Assembly (NCBI GenBank): GCA_020698575.1
Contig: CM036258.1
Span: 23,766,795 to 23,830,794 of the forward strand
Direction of reading: 5' to 3'
Length of the DNA: 64,000 bases
Source of the DNA: Bostrychus sinensis
Lineage: Eukaryota > Chordata > Actinopteri > Gobiiformes > Eleotridae
The notes below the pieces were generated by a model that ran no database searches, had not been told where the DNA came from, and was given only the letters and a program-made list of their open reading frames with translations. Shown here one piece after another: positions 24,301 to 36,091 of the stretch; position 1 is the first letter of the stretch; every line of letters begins with the position of its first letter. The position numbers were made by a program, and so were the translations under genes.

Positions 24301-26760
24301 AAATATTTGTAACCATTGATTGTTGGCAAGAGCTGTACACCAACCAAGATGATTCCTGTTACAATATACTATTGGTGATTAAAACAATGACATTTGTTTT
24401 AAATTGGACCATATTTCTTATAGACGGTGTGCTGCCAATTTTAGCAATTCATTCAGTGGGCCTCTTGAAGACACACACCATGCAAGGGGTGCTATGGTAA
24501 CCACTCTTTGACCTACTTTTATTTTTATTTTTCACATCATCTTCTTTAACAGTAGTGGTTTAATTTAGCAATGTGAACTTTCAGCAGAAACAGACGACAG
24601 AGGTGGACCTCTCTACTGAAGTGGCCACTCGCCTGAATCTGGTGGACAAAGCCCCTGCTTCTATCAGCCTCCCTGAGTCATATTCTGCTCATAGTGCAAG
24701 ATACAGCGACGAGGAGATACCTCGACTAAGCAGGGTAGGATACATTTATGTTTAATGCCTTGTTTGTATTACATTATTGTAGGCCTGAATTTGGGTCAGT
24801 TATCTCCAGTGAACTGTAAAGTGATGTGAACTTAAAAGCTGGCAGGACTAAACAAAGCATTAGGTTCATTTAATTATTTGTTTTTAGCTGTTGTAAATGT
24901 ACTGTTTTTTTTTTGTTTGTTTTTTTGTTTTTTTTGTAGGAAATGGCAGCTGAAGTGAGTTCTGCTCTTGCTCAGAGAGATCCAAATCTTGTATTAAGTG
25001 CAGCTTTTAAACTGCGAATCACACAAAGGGACTTGGTCACGTTGCAAGAAGCTGGCTGGCTCAATGATGAAGTAAGTTTGTACCCCTCTGTGTCTTATCT
25101 TTGTGCTAGTAAAGATGTCTAACTTTACATCCCGATACTCATACTGTGGACTTTGTGTTTTCAGGTGATAAACTTCTACCTTTCCCTCGTCATGGACAGA
25201 AGCTCTGGTAAAGAAGGAGGGGTGAAAGTCTACTCCTTCAGCACCTTCTTCTTTCCTAAGCTACAGGGTTTAGGCGGAGGGCAGACAGGAGGACATGCTG
25301 CTGTGAAACGCTGGACTAAGGCTGTGGACTTATTTGTCTGTGACCTGATTCTGGTCCCTCTGCATTTGGGGGTTCACTGGGCACTGGCTGTAAGTCTTAT
25401 TAGTTGTGTGTGTAATAAATATAGTGAAATCAGTTGTTAGCTGTCTGTATTACCAAAGTCTCCCTAAATGCTTTGATCTCTATTCCAAACCCTTGCTCCT
25501 CTTCAACCTTGTTTCTCTTTGCTTTTTTACTGTTCTGTTTTGTGAACCAAAGTAGCCAGAGTTGGGTATACACTTTTACTGTATTATCAAGACTTATGTT
25601 GATAAGCAATCTAGACCAACCAGAGATGTATAATAAGATCTGGATGGGACACTTCCCCCTCTCCCTTGTTGCCAGTTTCACTAGTGGTCACTGGAATTGC
25701 AGCAGAAAAATCCTATGAGGCACAGAAAGAATTTTTCCCACTAATGTAAAAAGAAAAAGAAAGGTCTGATGTTTGGCTGTCAGGACATCTGCAACTTCCA
25801 AAATAGTCGGCTTTTGTAGTGTTTATTATTTATTTTTATATCATGGACTTTTTCCCAAGGGCACATGCTCAAGGACCATAGCTCACCTGTACAATGCAGA
25901 AATAACCCAGAAGACAAAACCTTTCGGCAATAAGCAATGACCATTGAAAACAACAGTGACATCATTCATTATCCAGATCTTTTTAGACATTCAAAAGACC
26001 AACTACCCAATGGGGGTGTCAGCAACTTGAGACCTACTGTATTTCTATCAAAGCATGTATTTAATTGAGTTCTTATCCATTAAAATGTTTGTTAAAGCCT
26101 AGATTAAGTTTTGAGGTCTGATCTTGTCAGATGCAGGAAAGACATATTCTTCAAATACTTGTTTTCTTTTTAGGTAATTGACCTAAAATTAAAGACTGTG
26201 AAGTCCTATGACTCAATGGGCCAGAGGCATGATGACATCTGCAACCTTTTACTGTTTGTATTTTTTCCTTTTACATTATCCCCCTGTGGCTAGCAAAAGA
26301 ACATATCAATTTTTTTTTTTCTGGAATTTACAGACTTTACATTCAAGAGGAGCACAAAGTGAAGAAAGGCAGAGAGCTTGACATCAGTAAATGGACAATT
26401 TGTAGCATGAAGCCCAGTGTATGTATGACTTAGCCTTTTGACCATTCATGTACTTGCTTCTGTTATCTTTCTTCTTAATCTGCTACATGCCTTTTGTAGG
26501 AGATTCCACAGCAGAAGAATGGCAGTGATTGCGGTGTCTTTGCTTGTAAATATGCTGACTATATTGCGAAAGCTCGACCTCTCAACTTTAAACAGGTATG
26601 TTGCCAAAATGACCAAATAAAATGAATGTGTTTTTTTTTTTTTTTTTTTTTTTGTTTTTTAAACCATCATTACACCAGCTGTATGTTTTCTTTGCAGTGC
26701 CACATGCCTCTCTTCCGGAAATTGATGATTTGGGAGATCCTCAATCAAAAGTTGTTATAG
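21316..26760 (+). CDS. senp2: Sentrin/SUMO-specific protease 2
   Basis: Cysteine protease (family C48) that matures SUMO precursors and removes SUMO from targets, mainly at the nuclear envelope. Exons: 21316-21479, 22213-22271, 22358-22467, 23158-23224, 23301-23364, 23453-23603, 23765-23871, 23952-24022, 24139-24184, 24424-24496, 24585-24734, 24940-25071, 25165-25389, 26174-26253, 26334-26418, 26500-26595, 26698-26760; 1743 bases, 580 residues plus stop (human about 589). The start MYGWIVDGISSLF resembles the human SENP2 N-terminus, and KRRKR at residues 70-74 is a likely nuclear signal. The catalytic domain (about 355-580) has His469 (VHWALA), Asp486 (YDSMG), Gln533 and Cys539 (NGSDCG). A SENP2-like MKPSEIPQQ favours SENP2 over SENP1. 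The intron at 23365 has a GC donor. The middle region is poorly conserved and rests on splice phase. Confidence 0.92.
21636..22104 (+). repeat. Dispersed repeat family C, copy 2
   Basis: Full-looking copy in senp2 intron 1. It contains an internal tandem duplication: the block CAAAATCAAGGCCTTAAAAG ... TTGAATTTTGATCAACTAG appears twice (about 21670-21760 and 21815-21890). It ends ACAAGACAAAACCTGGCGCT. The next intron carries another copy (22622-23005). Confidence 0.65.
22622..23005 (+). repeat. Dispersed repeat family C, copy 3
   Basis: In senp2 intron 3. Shares CATAATCAAGGCCTTAAAAG, TTTTTAATGCAGCACTGGAG, CTGTTGTTGACAGTGTTGGC and CACAAGGCAAAACATGGAGC with copy 2, in the same order and orientation, with 80-90% identity by eye. 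Confidence 0.65.
24940..26760 (+). other. senp2: senp2 catalytic-domain exons
   Basis: Six exons encode the C48 protease fold: SSAFKL-like entry helix and WLNDEVINFY in 24940-25071 and 25165-25389, the AVKRWTK segment and catalytic His at the end of 25165-25389, catalytic Asp in 26174-26253, the SMKPSEIPQQ and nucleophile Cys in 26334-26595, and the terminal WEILNQKLL in 26698-26760. The triad spacing (469, 486, 539) is the same as human SENP2 (478, 495, 548) shifted by nine, so no catalytic part is missing. Confidence 0.92.
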
Positions 26761-27349
26761 ACGTTAACACTCAGAAACTGCACAGTAAATGGATGAATGT
26801 ATGCGTAAGAAGGCATGAATGGGCCAAAGATGTGAACTTTTTTCAAATATAAGCTATTTGCTGTGTTCTGGCAGCACCAAACAAGTCTTAACGGTTGCAT
26901 ATGTCCCTCAAATGTAAGGGATGTAATTCAATTTTCTTATCTCTAAGTTTTAATTGGAGACATAATTGGGATTGGTGGAACGTTTGGTGTTACATGCTTG
27001 GGTACTACTGACATTTTTGTGGACTCTCAAGTGCCTTCCGTCCTGAGCAATTTAGTGTTACGGTTAAAAGTTGATCCATAACTAACCGCAATCTCTGGAT
27101 CTCATTCTGTCAAAAGAAGATGTAAGATTGTAATTTATTATTTATAGAATGACTGAATAATACCTGGGAGTGTAAATAGCTGCTGTTTGCTAGATGCTCA
27201 GATGTTACATTTTGAACTGTGTTTGATTGAGAGGCTGGTATAATTTTTACATTTATTAATGTTACCTAGCAATCTACTGTAAAGTTGTGCTTCTTTGTTT
27301 TAATATTTTAGGATATGAACTGCTCCCTGGCCTCACTACCTATGATTGT

Positions 27350-27355
27350 AATAAA
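27350..27355 (+). terminator. senp2: PolyA signal of senp2
   Basis: AATAAA 590 bases after the senp2 stop codon, followed within 25 bases by a long T run at 27378-27400. No earlier canonical AATAAA was noticed in the 3'UTR. Confidence 0.6.
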
Positions 27356-27449
27356 GTATTCCTCTTCAGACTGGATTCATTTTTTTTTTTTTTTTTTTTT
27401 AACATGAATTTTCTTTTGCCCTCCTCTACTAACCTCTTTGCCACCGTGG

Positions 27450-27615
27450 TTGTGGGTGCAATATTCGGGCTGGAGTCTGGCTTCCTCCCATTGTCTAAAG
27501 ATGTGCATGTTAAGTGAACTGGTGACTTTAAATTGTCCTTAGTGAATAAGTGAGAATGAATGGCTGGTCTGTGTCAGCCCTGCAACAAGCTGGCCAATCT
27601 CCAGGGTGTACCTCG
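27450..27615 (+). mobile_element. LINE-type 3' repeat fragment, family D
   Basis: Contains GGCTTCCTCCCATTGTCTAA, TTAAGTGAACTGGTGACTTT, GAATGGCTGGTCTGTGTCAG and CTCCAGGGTGTACCTCGCC, the continuation of the unit partly present at 15055-15215. The same end is present in reverse at 49527-49695 (GGGGTACACCCTGGACAGG). Confidence 0.6.
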
Positions 27616-27975
27616 CCTTTACTCTGTGGGCCTCTTTTGGGCTAGGGACCAGGGCAACACTGACCTACCATTGAGCCAACAGTGAAACAAATGTGGCCCA
27701 GGCAAATTGTACTTGGAAGCTTACGTGAATTTAAGCGTGTGGCTCTATAGCCCCTCTTTTGTGGCTCCCTCCCATGTGACATCTGCTTATGTGAGGTCAG
27801 TTGAGGACAACTAAGTAGCTGAGAGCACGTCTTTGAAATAACCTGCATCTGCATAATCCTGTCAAACTAGAACTTTCTCCCTGTTTTTCAGAGTTGGATA
27901 TGGGCTTGTAATAAAACAGATTTTAAGCCTTTAGCCCACATGGTTGCACACACAGCTGATTAGAAATGTAAAACA

Positions 27976-28963
27976 CTTTTCAGATTTGTTGTCATTAAAC
28001 TTAATAAAATCATTTGAACAAATTAGGAATGAATTTAATATTCCCTCGAAAGAATTTTATAAATATCTTTAAATTCAAAATTTGGTAATTCAGCAGATTA
28101 TTGGGAAAAGTTTCATTATGTCACCATCATCATATTTGCTGAACTGTACTCATTCTATGTTAATGAATTATGTTCTTAGCAAGAAAATGTATCCTGTTAA
28201 AGTGGTCAACTCCCCAGATGCCCACTCTGAACTTGGGGCTGAATCAGATATCTTCTATTTTTCCTCTGGAGAAACTGACTTATGAGTTAAATCAGTGGTT
28301 CTCAACTAGTCTGGCTTCAGGACCCACTCTCACCCTAAAATGACAAGCCACAACCCAAATAAAAGATATTTCAACTGATCAAATGTATTGAACCTGAAAC
28401 AGAATAATGTCAGAATATCACAGTACTCCAACACAAAAAGAACACATTTAACAAGCAAGTGGCGACACTCGAGAGGGAACTTTCCCTTCTACATTCTATT
28501 AGTATGCGGTTTATTTAAAACAAAAATACATGAAATAAAAACGTGCAATTCAAAAGGATTCAAGTATACAAAATTGACTTTTCTTCTGATGCCCTTTTCA
28601 GTGGTAAATACTGAAAGACATTGTGTTTTGAGGAGAATTAAGCAGCGCTCACTTCAACCTTAGGTGACACAGTAACATCACGTTTTTATTAATCTTTTTT
28701 TTTTATTTGGCAAAGGCCCACGTACCCCCTAAATGGTCCCGCGACCCACCTTTGGGGCCCGACCCACCAGTTGAGTTAAATGACAAACTAGACATCTTTT
28801 GGAAAATATGGACACCATGTGGGAGGGTGTGAAGGGAGGTGGGAGGGAGATTGTGATTGTGCTTCATTTGTGTTCAACGTGTTTTTGAATTTGATGATAA
28901 AAATATAGAATTTAATAAAATATTAATGACCAAAAAAAAAAAAAAAAAAAAAAAAAAAAGAAA
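27976..28963 (+). mobile_element. 5'-truncated polyA retroposon with 14-bp target duplication
   Basis: AGAAATGTAAAACA occurs exactly at 27962-27975 and again at 28964-28977, and the second copy follows an A run (28932-28963, broken only by a G at 28960) that itself follows AATAAA at 28914. This is the signature of target-primed reverse transcription. The body (about 315 bases left and 150 bases right of a nested hAT element) carries frame-broken text resembling the end of an L1-type ORF2 (RNEFNIPSKEFYKYL), so a truncated L1-like LINE is the best guess; a processed pseudogene is not excluded. Confidence 0.7.
28293..28773. mobile_element. hAT-type MITE nested in the retroposon
   Basis: Begins CAGTGGTTCTCAACTAGTC and is flanked by a perfect 8-bp duplication AGTTAAAT (28285-28292 and 28774-28781), the target length of hAT transposons. 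The right end (reverse complement CAACTGGTGGGTCGGGCCCC) lacks the first ten bases of the left terminus, although the duplication abuts it. Interior is non-coding. Confidence 0.75.
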
Positions 28964-29559
28964 AGAAATGTAAAACAGGAGGTAAATAAACCAACCAAGA
29001 AATAGTTACTGGATGTAACTCCAGTTCTCTGAATATGCGTTCTATATTGCACTATTTAATGGCCTATTAAAAGATAATCAATGGCGTATTTAACACAGTA
29101 CTCCATTAGTTTGCACTAATGGCCATTGCACCAGGTCACAGGACTACATATTATATTTTAGTTATAAGCTAAGCAACTTTAGTACATTAAAACATTGTGC
29201 GGCTCTTTACAGATACAAAATTAGTTTTTTTGGTAACAATTGGCTCTTTGGATCCAGAAGGTTGCAGACCCTTAATGTAGGCCAATGCAGCATACATCAA
29301 AACAACTCTTGACTATGTATATTACCTTAAGAAGCTCAAACTGTTTGAAATATTTTGCTGGAAAAAGTCATGTTAGGTCAAGTTATTTTATCTAAAAGAT
29401 GTCCATGCTACTTTTATTTTGAAAGAGCTTGTCTGTCGAACAAACTAAAAGTCGAAATCAGGACCAATAAATCAGGAGCACACCCTGTGTAGACTACTGA
29501 AGTATAAATCTGACCCGCACGTTTGGCTATAAATTTGTTGAAAAGCAGATAAAATACGT

Positions 29560-29781
29560 TCTCTTCATGTTGATGGCGCAACAGCACGCGCTGAAGTCAA
29601 AAGGAAGTAGACCGTTGCCCATTTTTGTCCCGCCCTGCTTCACCGTCTGGCCAATCAGGAGAGGTCTACGCCAAAACACTTCCGCTCTGCAGTCCAACCT
29701 GCCTTTCCTACTGGAGCGGCCGGTGTGATCGCCTAGAGCAGGAGTTTACACCTCGGACATCATAAGCTGAAACATTTACAA
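29560..29781 (+). promoter_or_regulatory. ola1: ola1 promoter and probable non-coding first exon
   Basis: A GC-rich island in AT-rich surroundings with a CCAAT box in GGCCAATCAGGAG (about 29650-29662). The stretch from about 29700 to 29781 ends AAAG|GTGTTT, a usable donor, and the ola1 ATG follows directly on an acceptor at 30091, so a 5' non-coding exon here is likely. The transcription start is not visible. Confidence 0.5.
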
Positions 29782-30091
29782 AGGTGTTTGCATTGGACTT
29801 TTATTAGACACGATGCATTAATTCTCATGTCATATGATCTTGGTATCAGAAATTACCAGTTCGATTAAACGCAAACTGAAAACGGGTCTTGTTAGCTTCC
29901 AGAAGCTACCTCATGCTAACGTGTGTCAGGAGGGCTGCTGTGTATATGGGATGACTGAACCTCCCATAGACGCTTTAGGGAAGCTGGCTTTTTTTTCAAA
30001 AGAACTGATTGCATCTAACCCAGACTATTCTTAAGGCTTTGTATTATAACATTTTAGTGGCTTGGTTGACAGGTTCTTGTCATTTGTGCAG

Positions 30092-33000
30092 ATGCCTCCT
30101 AAAAAGGCAGAAGCCCCGAAACCACCTCCATTAATTGGACGATTCGGAACCTCTCTAAAGATTGGAATTGTGGGATTACCTAATGTTGGGTAAGTCCATT
30201 AGTTCAATCTAAGGCTTATAATAATGAATAATGCAAGAATGTTATGCGCGTTGGTCGCTGTCATCTTCATGATCACAAGTAGCCTTTCTTCTCTACAGAA
30301 AATCCACCTTCTTTAATGTTCTGACCAAGAGCCAAGCTGCTGCTGAGAACTTCCCTTTCTGCACAATTGACCCAAATGAGAGTAGGGTACCGGTGCCAGA
30401 TGAGCGCTTTAACTTCCTCTGCCAGTACCATAAGCCTGCCAGGTACATGACATGGAGACAAGGAGGTGAACTATACCGTTTTTTGTTTTTGTTTTTGGGT
30501 TTTTTTGACTAACTTTTAACATGGATGTCGCAGTAAGGTGCCAGCTTTTCTGAATGTGGTGGACATCGCAGGCCTGGTGAAGGGTGCTCACTCAGGACAG
30601 GGTCTGGGAAATGCCTTCCTCTCCCACATTAGCGCCTGTGACGGTATCTTCCACATGACGCGTAAGTGCTGTCTGTATCTGTTTAGTTGAGTGGTCAGAA
30701 CATGTGTAGTTGTCTTGAATGTTTCAGAGACTTTTTCCTAGGAAACCATATAAAGGCTTACACAATACATAGCAAATTTATTGTTATCTCTTTATTGGCA
30801 ATAAATATTTGTGTTTCAAATATATAGGTTAATAGTGATTAAACCATAGTTTGGACCAGTGGATGTTTAGGTATTGCTGTTCAATGTTATTGCATTATTC
30901 AAAATAGTTATTACATAACACATGTTTGCTATGTGCAGAAAAAGATTTGTGTGTGTGTTATAAGCCATTAAATTTGCCATTATTTTGACATAGATATAGT
31001 GCAATAGAATAAAGTTATTGTTAATACATTGTAATATTCATTTGCATACTATATCAGAAACACACATTTACTATGTATGTGTATTGATTTTTTTTTAATC
31101 AGTACAAAATCAATTTATATGGGAGGATCAGTAATATAGACGTTTACATGTTACATTGAAACCAAATATGTCTTTTTGGAAGTCATTTTAATGTTTTTGA
31201 CAAAAAAAGAGTTATATTCAACTAGGACTGCAACAACTAATCAAATGAATCGATTATAATTGATTATTAGAATAATCATCAACTAATTTAGTAATCGATT
31301 AATTGCTATCTGGGGTATTCATAGTTTTTGAAACATGAGAGAAGAGGTTTTATTACCAAGACAGCTCAATAAAGCCGCAGAAACAGTATGGAAGAAAGTA
31401 ATTTTTTTATTATTATTTTTAAATAATAAAAAAAATAATAATAATAATAATTTTTAAAAAACATCATTGTGTGTAATGTTTATATTTTATGCAAACATCC
31501 TCAAGTGGCGTACTTTTAGCTTTGTCTGGTTCAAATTTTTTTAAAACTATGTGATTTTGGGAACTATAAAATACCTCATGTTTTTAAAACCACTTGGCAT
31601 TGCTAGACCACCAGGTCTTAAGCATATACTCACATATACTCTACAGCTATATATTTAGATTGAGATTTTGCAGTTATTCTATGTTGGCAATTAATCATTA
31701 TAATTCGGTAAGTGAAAGTGCATAGACACAGAAGTCATGGAAAATTATTGGGGCAAAATAAATGAACTTTGTGTAATAATGTAATATGATAATATAATAT
31801 TAATTATAGACATGAGTTCCTGTGATGTATACCATTAAATTGTATGTCTTGTGTCTAATTTTTAGTGATTCTCAACTTAGTAACTTGTTATTACTGCTTA
31901 TATGTTCAGGTGCATTTGATGATGAAGACATTATTCACGTGGAGGGAAATGTGGACCCAGTGAGGGACATTGAGATCATTCACGAGGAGCTGAGGCTGAA
32001 AGATGAGGAGATGATTGATCCCATCATCGACAAGCTGGAGAAAACTGCAGTCAGGGGCAGTGACAAGAAACTCAAGCCAGAATATGTAAGTCAGCTGTGT
32101 TATGGGAGAATGTGGTTTATAGTTATATTTTTTTTAAGACTCAATGGGTTTATTCTTTGTTCAGGACATCATGGTGAAGATAAAGAACTGGGTGGTGGAA
32201 GAGAAAAAACATGTCAGGTTTTACCATGACTGGAATGACAAGGAGGTATGTTGTCTAGCTATAATTGGTGTTAAGCTGCTTTCACACCTGTACCTTACTC
32301 ACTTTCTCTGGAGGGACTCACTACTTTTACATTACTCAGATTGTAACAGGAGTTTTAAACTGCCTGTAAACCCGGGACTCCCAACTGGTGCGGTAGTCAT
32401 TCAGATTAATTTCTCTTAATCGGAGTGGAGCAACTGGATAATGCGGTTCATTGTTGGACTAGTGCTGCATGTAGTAAAGTAAAAGTGTTATCATTGTTTT
32501 AAAGCTATGACTACTGTGTAAATGAGCATTTTAGCACTGTTCAAATTTAGTGTCACTGGTAAATCCCCAGACCACTTGAACGCCTCACAGCACCATGGTC
32601 TCAGTAATTTGTCCCTCTACTCTGCATGTAGATCAAGACAAGAGTGGTGTGACCAGTTCTCTGGAGAAATCGGAGTAAAGACAGACAATGAGCATAGCCA
32701 GAGTATGCGCTGCATGTAAATGTAGTGACTGTGTGTGTCAGTGCACATTTACCCTGCTGGCTTCACCCACACAACCCAAGTTCGTGTCATGTATGAATGA
32801 GTTAGGACAAAATCGAATGTCTGGTGTTATCCAGTGTGCAGTTGTTAGGCGTGTGGTGCCCAAACGATGACCCAAATGTGAAAAGTGGGAAATTGAATTT
32901 GTGTTAGCGAAAAAAAAATCATTCTCTGTTACTATTGAGAAAATAGCTGTTCAAAATGAAACTGAAAGGTACAAGAAAAAGAAACTATTGAAAGGAAAAA

Positions 33001-34270
33001 AAAGAAGTAAACAGGACTATAGAAAAAAATACTGAAAGGTAGGAGGTGGGACTACAAATCTTTTTGTCTTTTGAAATATTTGTCTGTTGTTTTGTTTTTG
33101 TTTTTTAAACATCATTTTCACAAGTCCAGTTTCCCACTGGGAGATCAATGTGTTATTGCTGCATCCTCCAGTTCTCTCAAGTGTTCTTAACTTTGTCAAA
33201 GTAGCAAATATAGCCTTCACCGCCTTTGTTATAGTCAAAAATATTATCTTCATGATCTTCTGACTGGTGTCGCGTTGTTCTCTTCACAGATTGAAGTACT
33301 AAACAAGTACCTCTTTCTCACGTCCAAGCCCATGATCTACCTGGTCAATCTGTCAGAAAAGGACTACATTAGGAAAAAGAACAAGTGGTACGTCTTGTCA
33401 ATAGCTCGATGGTGTTACAGAGAAACTTTTGTTGTGTAGTCAGATGTAACTGTTGTCCACAGGTTGGCTAAAATCAAAGAGTGGGTAGACGCCCATGATC
33501 CCGGAGCTATGGTCATTCCCGTCAGTGGAGCTGTGGAGTCTAAACTACTGGACATGGAGGAGGATGAGAGGAACAAATACTGCGAGGAACAGAAAACACA
33601 GAGGTGAGGTATCCATAAATGCAGAATTGTAAATAAAAAATAAAAAAAACTTGCATGCAAAATTTTTTTATTATTGTGTCTTCTGGATAATCACAAACAT
33701 TATTGTAGTGCTGTCTTTGTGATATATATTTTGCAGGATCTGTCTACCTTTCTGAATTCATAATTACATCTTTTGATTGCAGTGTACTGACCAAAATAAT
33801 AAAGACGGGCTACTCAGCGCTCCAGCTCGAGTACTTCTTCACAGCGGGACCAGACGAGGTGCGAGCGTGGACCGTCAGGGTAAGGACATTTTAGTATTTT
33901 TATCTACATATTTCTACATTTCATCTGCGTTTTAATTAATATTTATGTTTGTGGTTCTACAGAAAGGTACCAAGGCTCCTCAAGCTGCAGGAAAAATCCA
34001 CACTGACTTTGAGAAAGGCTTTATCATGGCTGAAGTGATGAAGTTCAGCGATTTTAAGGAAGAGGGCAGTGAAAATGCAGTTAAGGTGTGTCATTATAGC
34101 ATATTATTGAACAGTTGTCTACTGTGTTCAGCAAAATTGCTAAATTCTGCATTTTTTTCCCCCAACAGGCTGCTGGGAAATATAGGCAACAAGGGAGGAA
34201 CTACATTGTGGAGGATGGGGACATTATCTTTTTCAAATTCAACACGCCCAATGCACCCAAGAAGAAATAA
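30092..34270 (+). CDS. ola1: Obg-like ATPase 1
   Basis: Cytosolic P-loop ATPase of the OBG/YchF family that hydrolyses ATP rather than GTP and has roles in translation and stress responses. Exons: 30092-30189, 30299-30442, 30534-30661, 31910-32085, 32165-32245, 33290-33387, 33463-33603, 33783-33879, 33963-34085, 34169-34270; 1188 bases, 395 residues plus stop (human 396). The P-loop GLPNVGKST is at residues 28-36 and the DIAGL switch at 91-95. NLSE at 229-232 replaces the GTPase NKxD and explains ATP preference. The C-terminal TGS domain starts near residue 300 (YFFTAGPDEVRAWTVRKGT). The ATG (MPPKKAEAPKPPP) immediately follows a splice acceptor, so the 5'UTR is spliced. Sp3 follows 1.8 kb downstream, as in human. 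Confidence 0.96.
30662..31909. other. ola1 intron 3 with MITE fragment
   Basis: AT-rich intron. About 31222-31310 reads AGGACTGCAACAACTAATC ... TTTAGTAATCGATTAATTGC, which I recognise as the terminal part of a common fish MITE built from ATTAATCGATTA repeats; its other end is not evident. An (AAT)n-type run lies near 31420-31450. No exon seen. Confidence 0.55.
32246..33289. other. ola1 intron 5, no recognisable feature
   Basis: About 1 kb of non-coding sequence. Open frames here have no coding signature. The GCTGCTTTCACACCTGT at about 32275 resembles fish MITE termini but no partner end was found. Confidence 0.5.
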
Positions 34271-34800
34271 TTAGCTGACACAATCACAGAAAGAAGAGGT
34301 CAGAATACAGTCCAGTCAGGCTCCAGCTTCACTTTGCATTGCTTTCACTTTCACCTTGAAATCAACAGAAGTCTAGGATACTCCCCCTCAGCCGCCACAT
34401 TTGGACCAGTCACCACATTCCTGTCTGTGATATCATGACGATGAGTTTTTCAAATCTCTGTAATTGTGATAAAAGTGAAATTGATCTCATTTTTCAGTGA
34501 GTGAAAGTTTTATTTATTGAAATGGTCACAGTATACAGTACAAATTAGTATGTGCTATTCCCAAAATGATACAAGAATATTTTAGAGTGACCAGGCACCA
34601 TCTCAACAGAAGACATATCTGACTTTTGGTTTTATGAAATTGAGTCTGTTAAATTACATTTAATTTCACAGTTTTACTGTATGTTTTACTGTACTGTATG
34701 CTATACTTTTCATTCTACTTTAAAGTTTGTATTTTGGCCAGCCATGCTCTCAGAAAAGGGGAAAGGGTCAAATATGTCACATCCTCAGTAAGCATGTGTC

Positions 34801-34806
34801 AATAAA
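34801..34806 (+). terminator. ola1: PolyA signal of ola1
   Basis: AATAAA 530 bases after the ola1 stop, followed by a GT/T-rich stretch (GTAGTGGCTTTGTAAAGTTTTG) typical of a downstream element. Confidence 0.7.
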
Positions 34807-35480
34807 AGGAGAAATTGTAGTGGCTTTGTAAAGTTTTGTCTTGTATTTTTGTTTTAACAAATAGATTTATAGAGAAATATTAAACATATAACGTAAAGCA
34901 TTTGCTCATTGTTTAAGTGCAATGATATATGCATTTAATAGACACCCAAAGGCCACTTTTCAGACTGCACTGCTAACTAAAAATTCAACAAAAAATGTTC
35001 TAGCACACTATAAAAGCCTGGACTGTTAAATGATTTTGATTAGTAGACCTTATTGTTGTAATGGTTATTAGGCTCAAGTAGTAACATGCCAAAAATATTT
35101 TTGTACGGTCATTAGAAGTATGAAGAATGTATACAGATAGTGGAAATTAAAATCAGTATTTGTAAATGTGTATAAATGCCTAGGACTGGTATAATAATAT
35201 AAGAGTTACGTGTTGTACCAAGTGGTTCTTTAAAAGTTGTGTGTGGGGGGGGGCTACTTCATAACTTTGTGGCTAAAACTTTTAAGTAGTCTAATTTTAC
35301 AAACATTACACCAACACTGTCTGTTTGAATTAATGATGAGTATCTTTATTTTGCAACAAACAATGAACTGATAGACATTTATACGTCTACAGTGCCATTT
35401 TCTTTGAGAAAATTGAACTGCATTCCATTTGGCTCAACAACAAACAGGAAGCACACGTCCTACAAAACTGAGTGACATCC
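34807..35480. other. ola1-sp3 intergenic spacer
   Basis: AT-rich spacer with a G run at 35246-35253. No open frame, repeat or RNA gene was recognised. Confidence 0.6.
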
Positions 35481-35487
35481 CAGTTAA

Positions 35488-36055
35488 CCAATGACGTTTC
35501 GCAAGCGTCGCTTGTCAGCCAATCAACTTAAGGAAGAAGGGCGGGACGTCCTGTAATGTGATGCAAATTCGACGGTCAAGCTTGTTAGTCCCACCTTTTT
35601 GTGTTTCCCGCACCGTCAATCAAAATAGAAAAAATTCGACCCGAATTCACCGATCAACACTAGCCCGCCTTTGATAAAATAATCATGTTTGGAGTCTGAT
35701 AGATCGGATAATCCGGATGTTACTGCCGTGTACACAATGACGTCTACGTAAACATTTAGCGCATCGAAGCGTGCCACTAATCGGTGAGTTTGTGCAACCC
35801 ACAGCGGAGCGAGCTGCGTCTTTTATCTTGTTGTGTCCTGCTAACTAGCTAGATATGGTTAGCTAACGGCGCTAGCAGGCTAGCCCGAGAGTTGACAAAG
35901 TAAACAGTCAGTGTGGGCCGAAACCCCCAGAGTCTGCTTCAAAGTTGAACTCGGAGCCGGCTCTCCTCGGTCTGGAGAGTGGGCATGCTTTGCGGGCTTT
36001 TGTTGGACGCAGGAGTCGACGCTTATAGAGTTGTGTTGAGTTTCCCCCTCTCTCC
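35488..36055 (+). promoter_or_regulatory. sp3: sp3 CpG-rich promoter and 5'UTR
   Basis: Two CCAAT boxes (35488-35492, 35519-35523), a GC box GGGCGGG (35539-35545) that Sp factors themselves bind, an E2F-like TTTCCCGC (35604-35611) and a CRE-like TGACGTCT (35738-35745) lie in a CpG-rich island running into the first exon. There is no TATA box. This is the usual form of a housekeeping promoter; the Sp site allows, but does not prove, self-regulation. Confidence 0.6.
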
Positions 36056-36091
36056 CTGCTAGCGCCACAGCAGCCTCTGAAACAAGGAGAA

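Larger units (their letters stand above)
26761..29560. other. senp2 3'UTR and senp2-ola1 intergenic region
   Basis: The senp2 3'UTR extends to a polyA signal at 27350. Then come a LINE-type fragment (27450-27615), about 350 bases with nothing recognisable, a polyA-tailed retroposon carrying a hAT insertion (27976-28963), and about 600 bases of plain AT-rich sequence before the ola1 promoter. No gene is seen. Confidence 0.65.
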
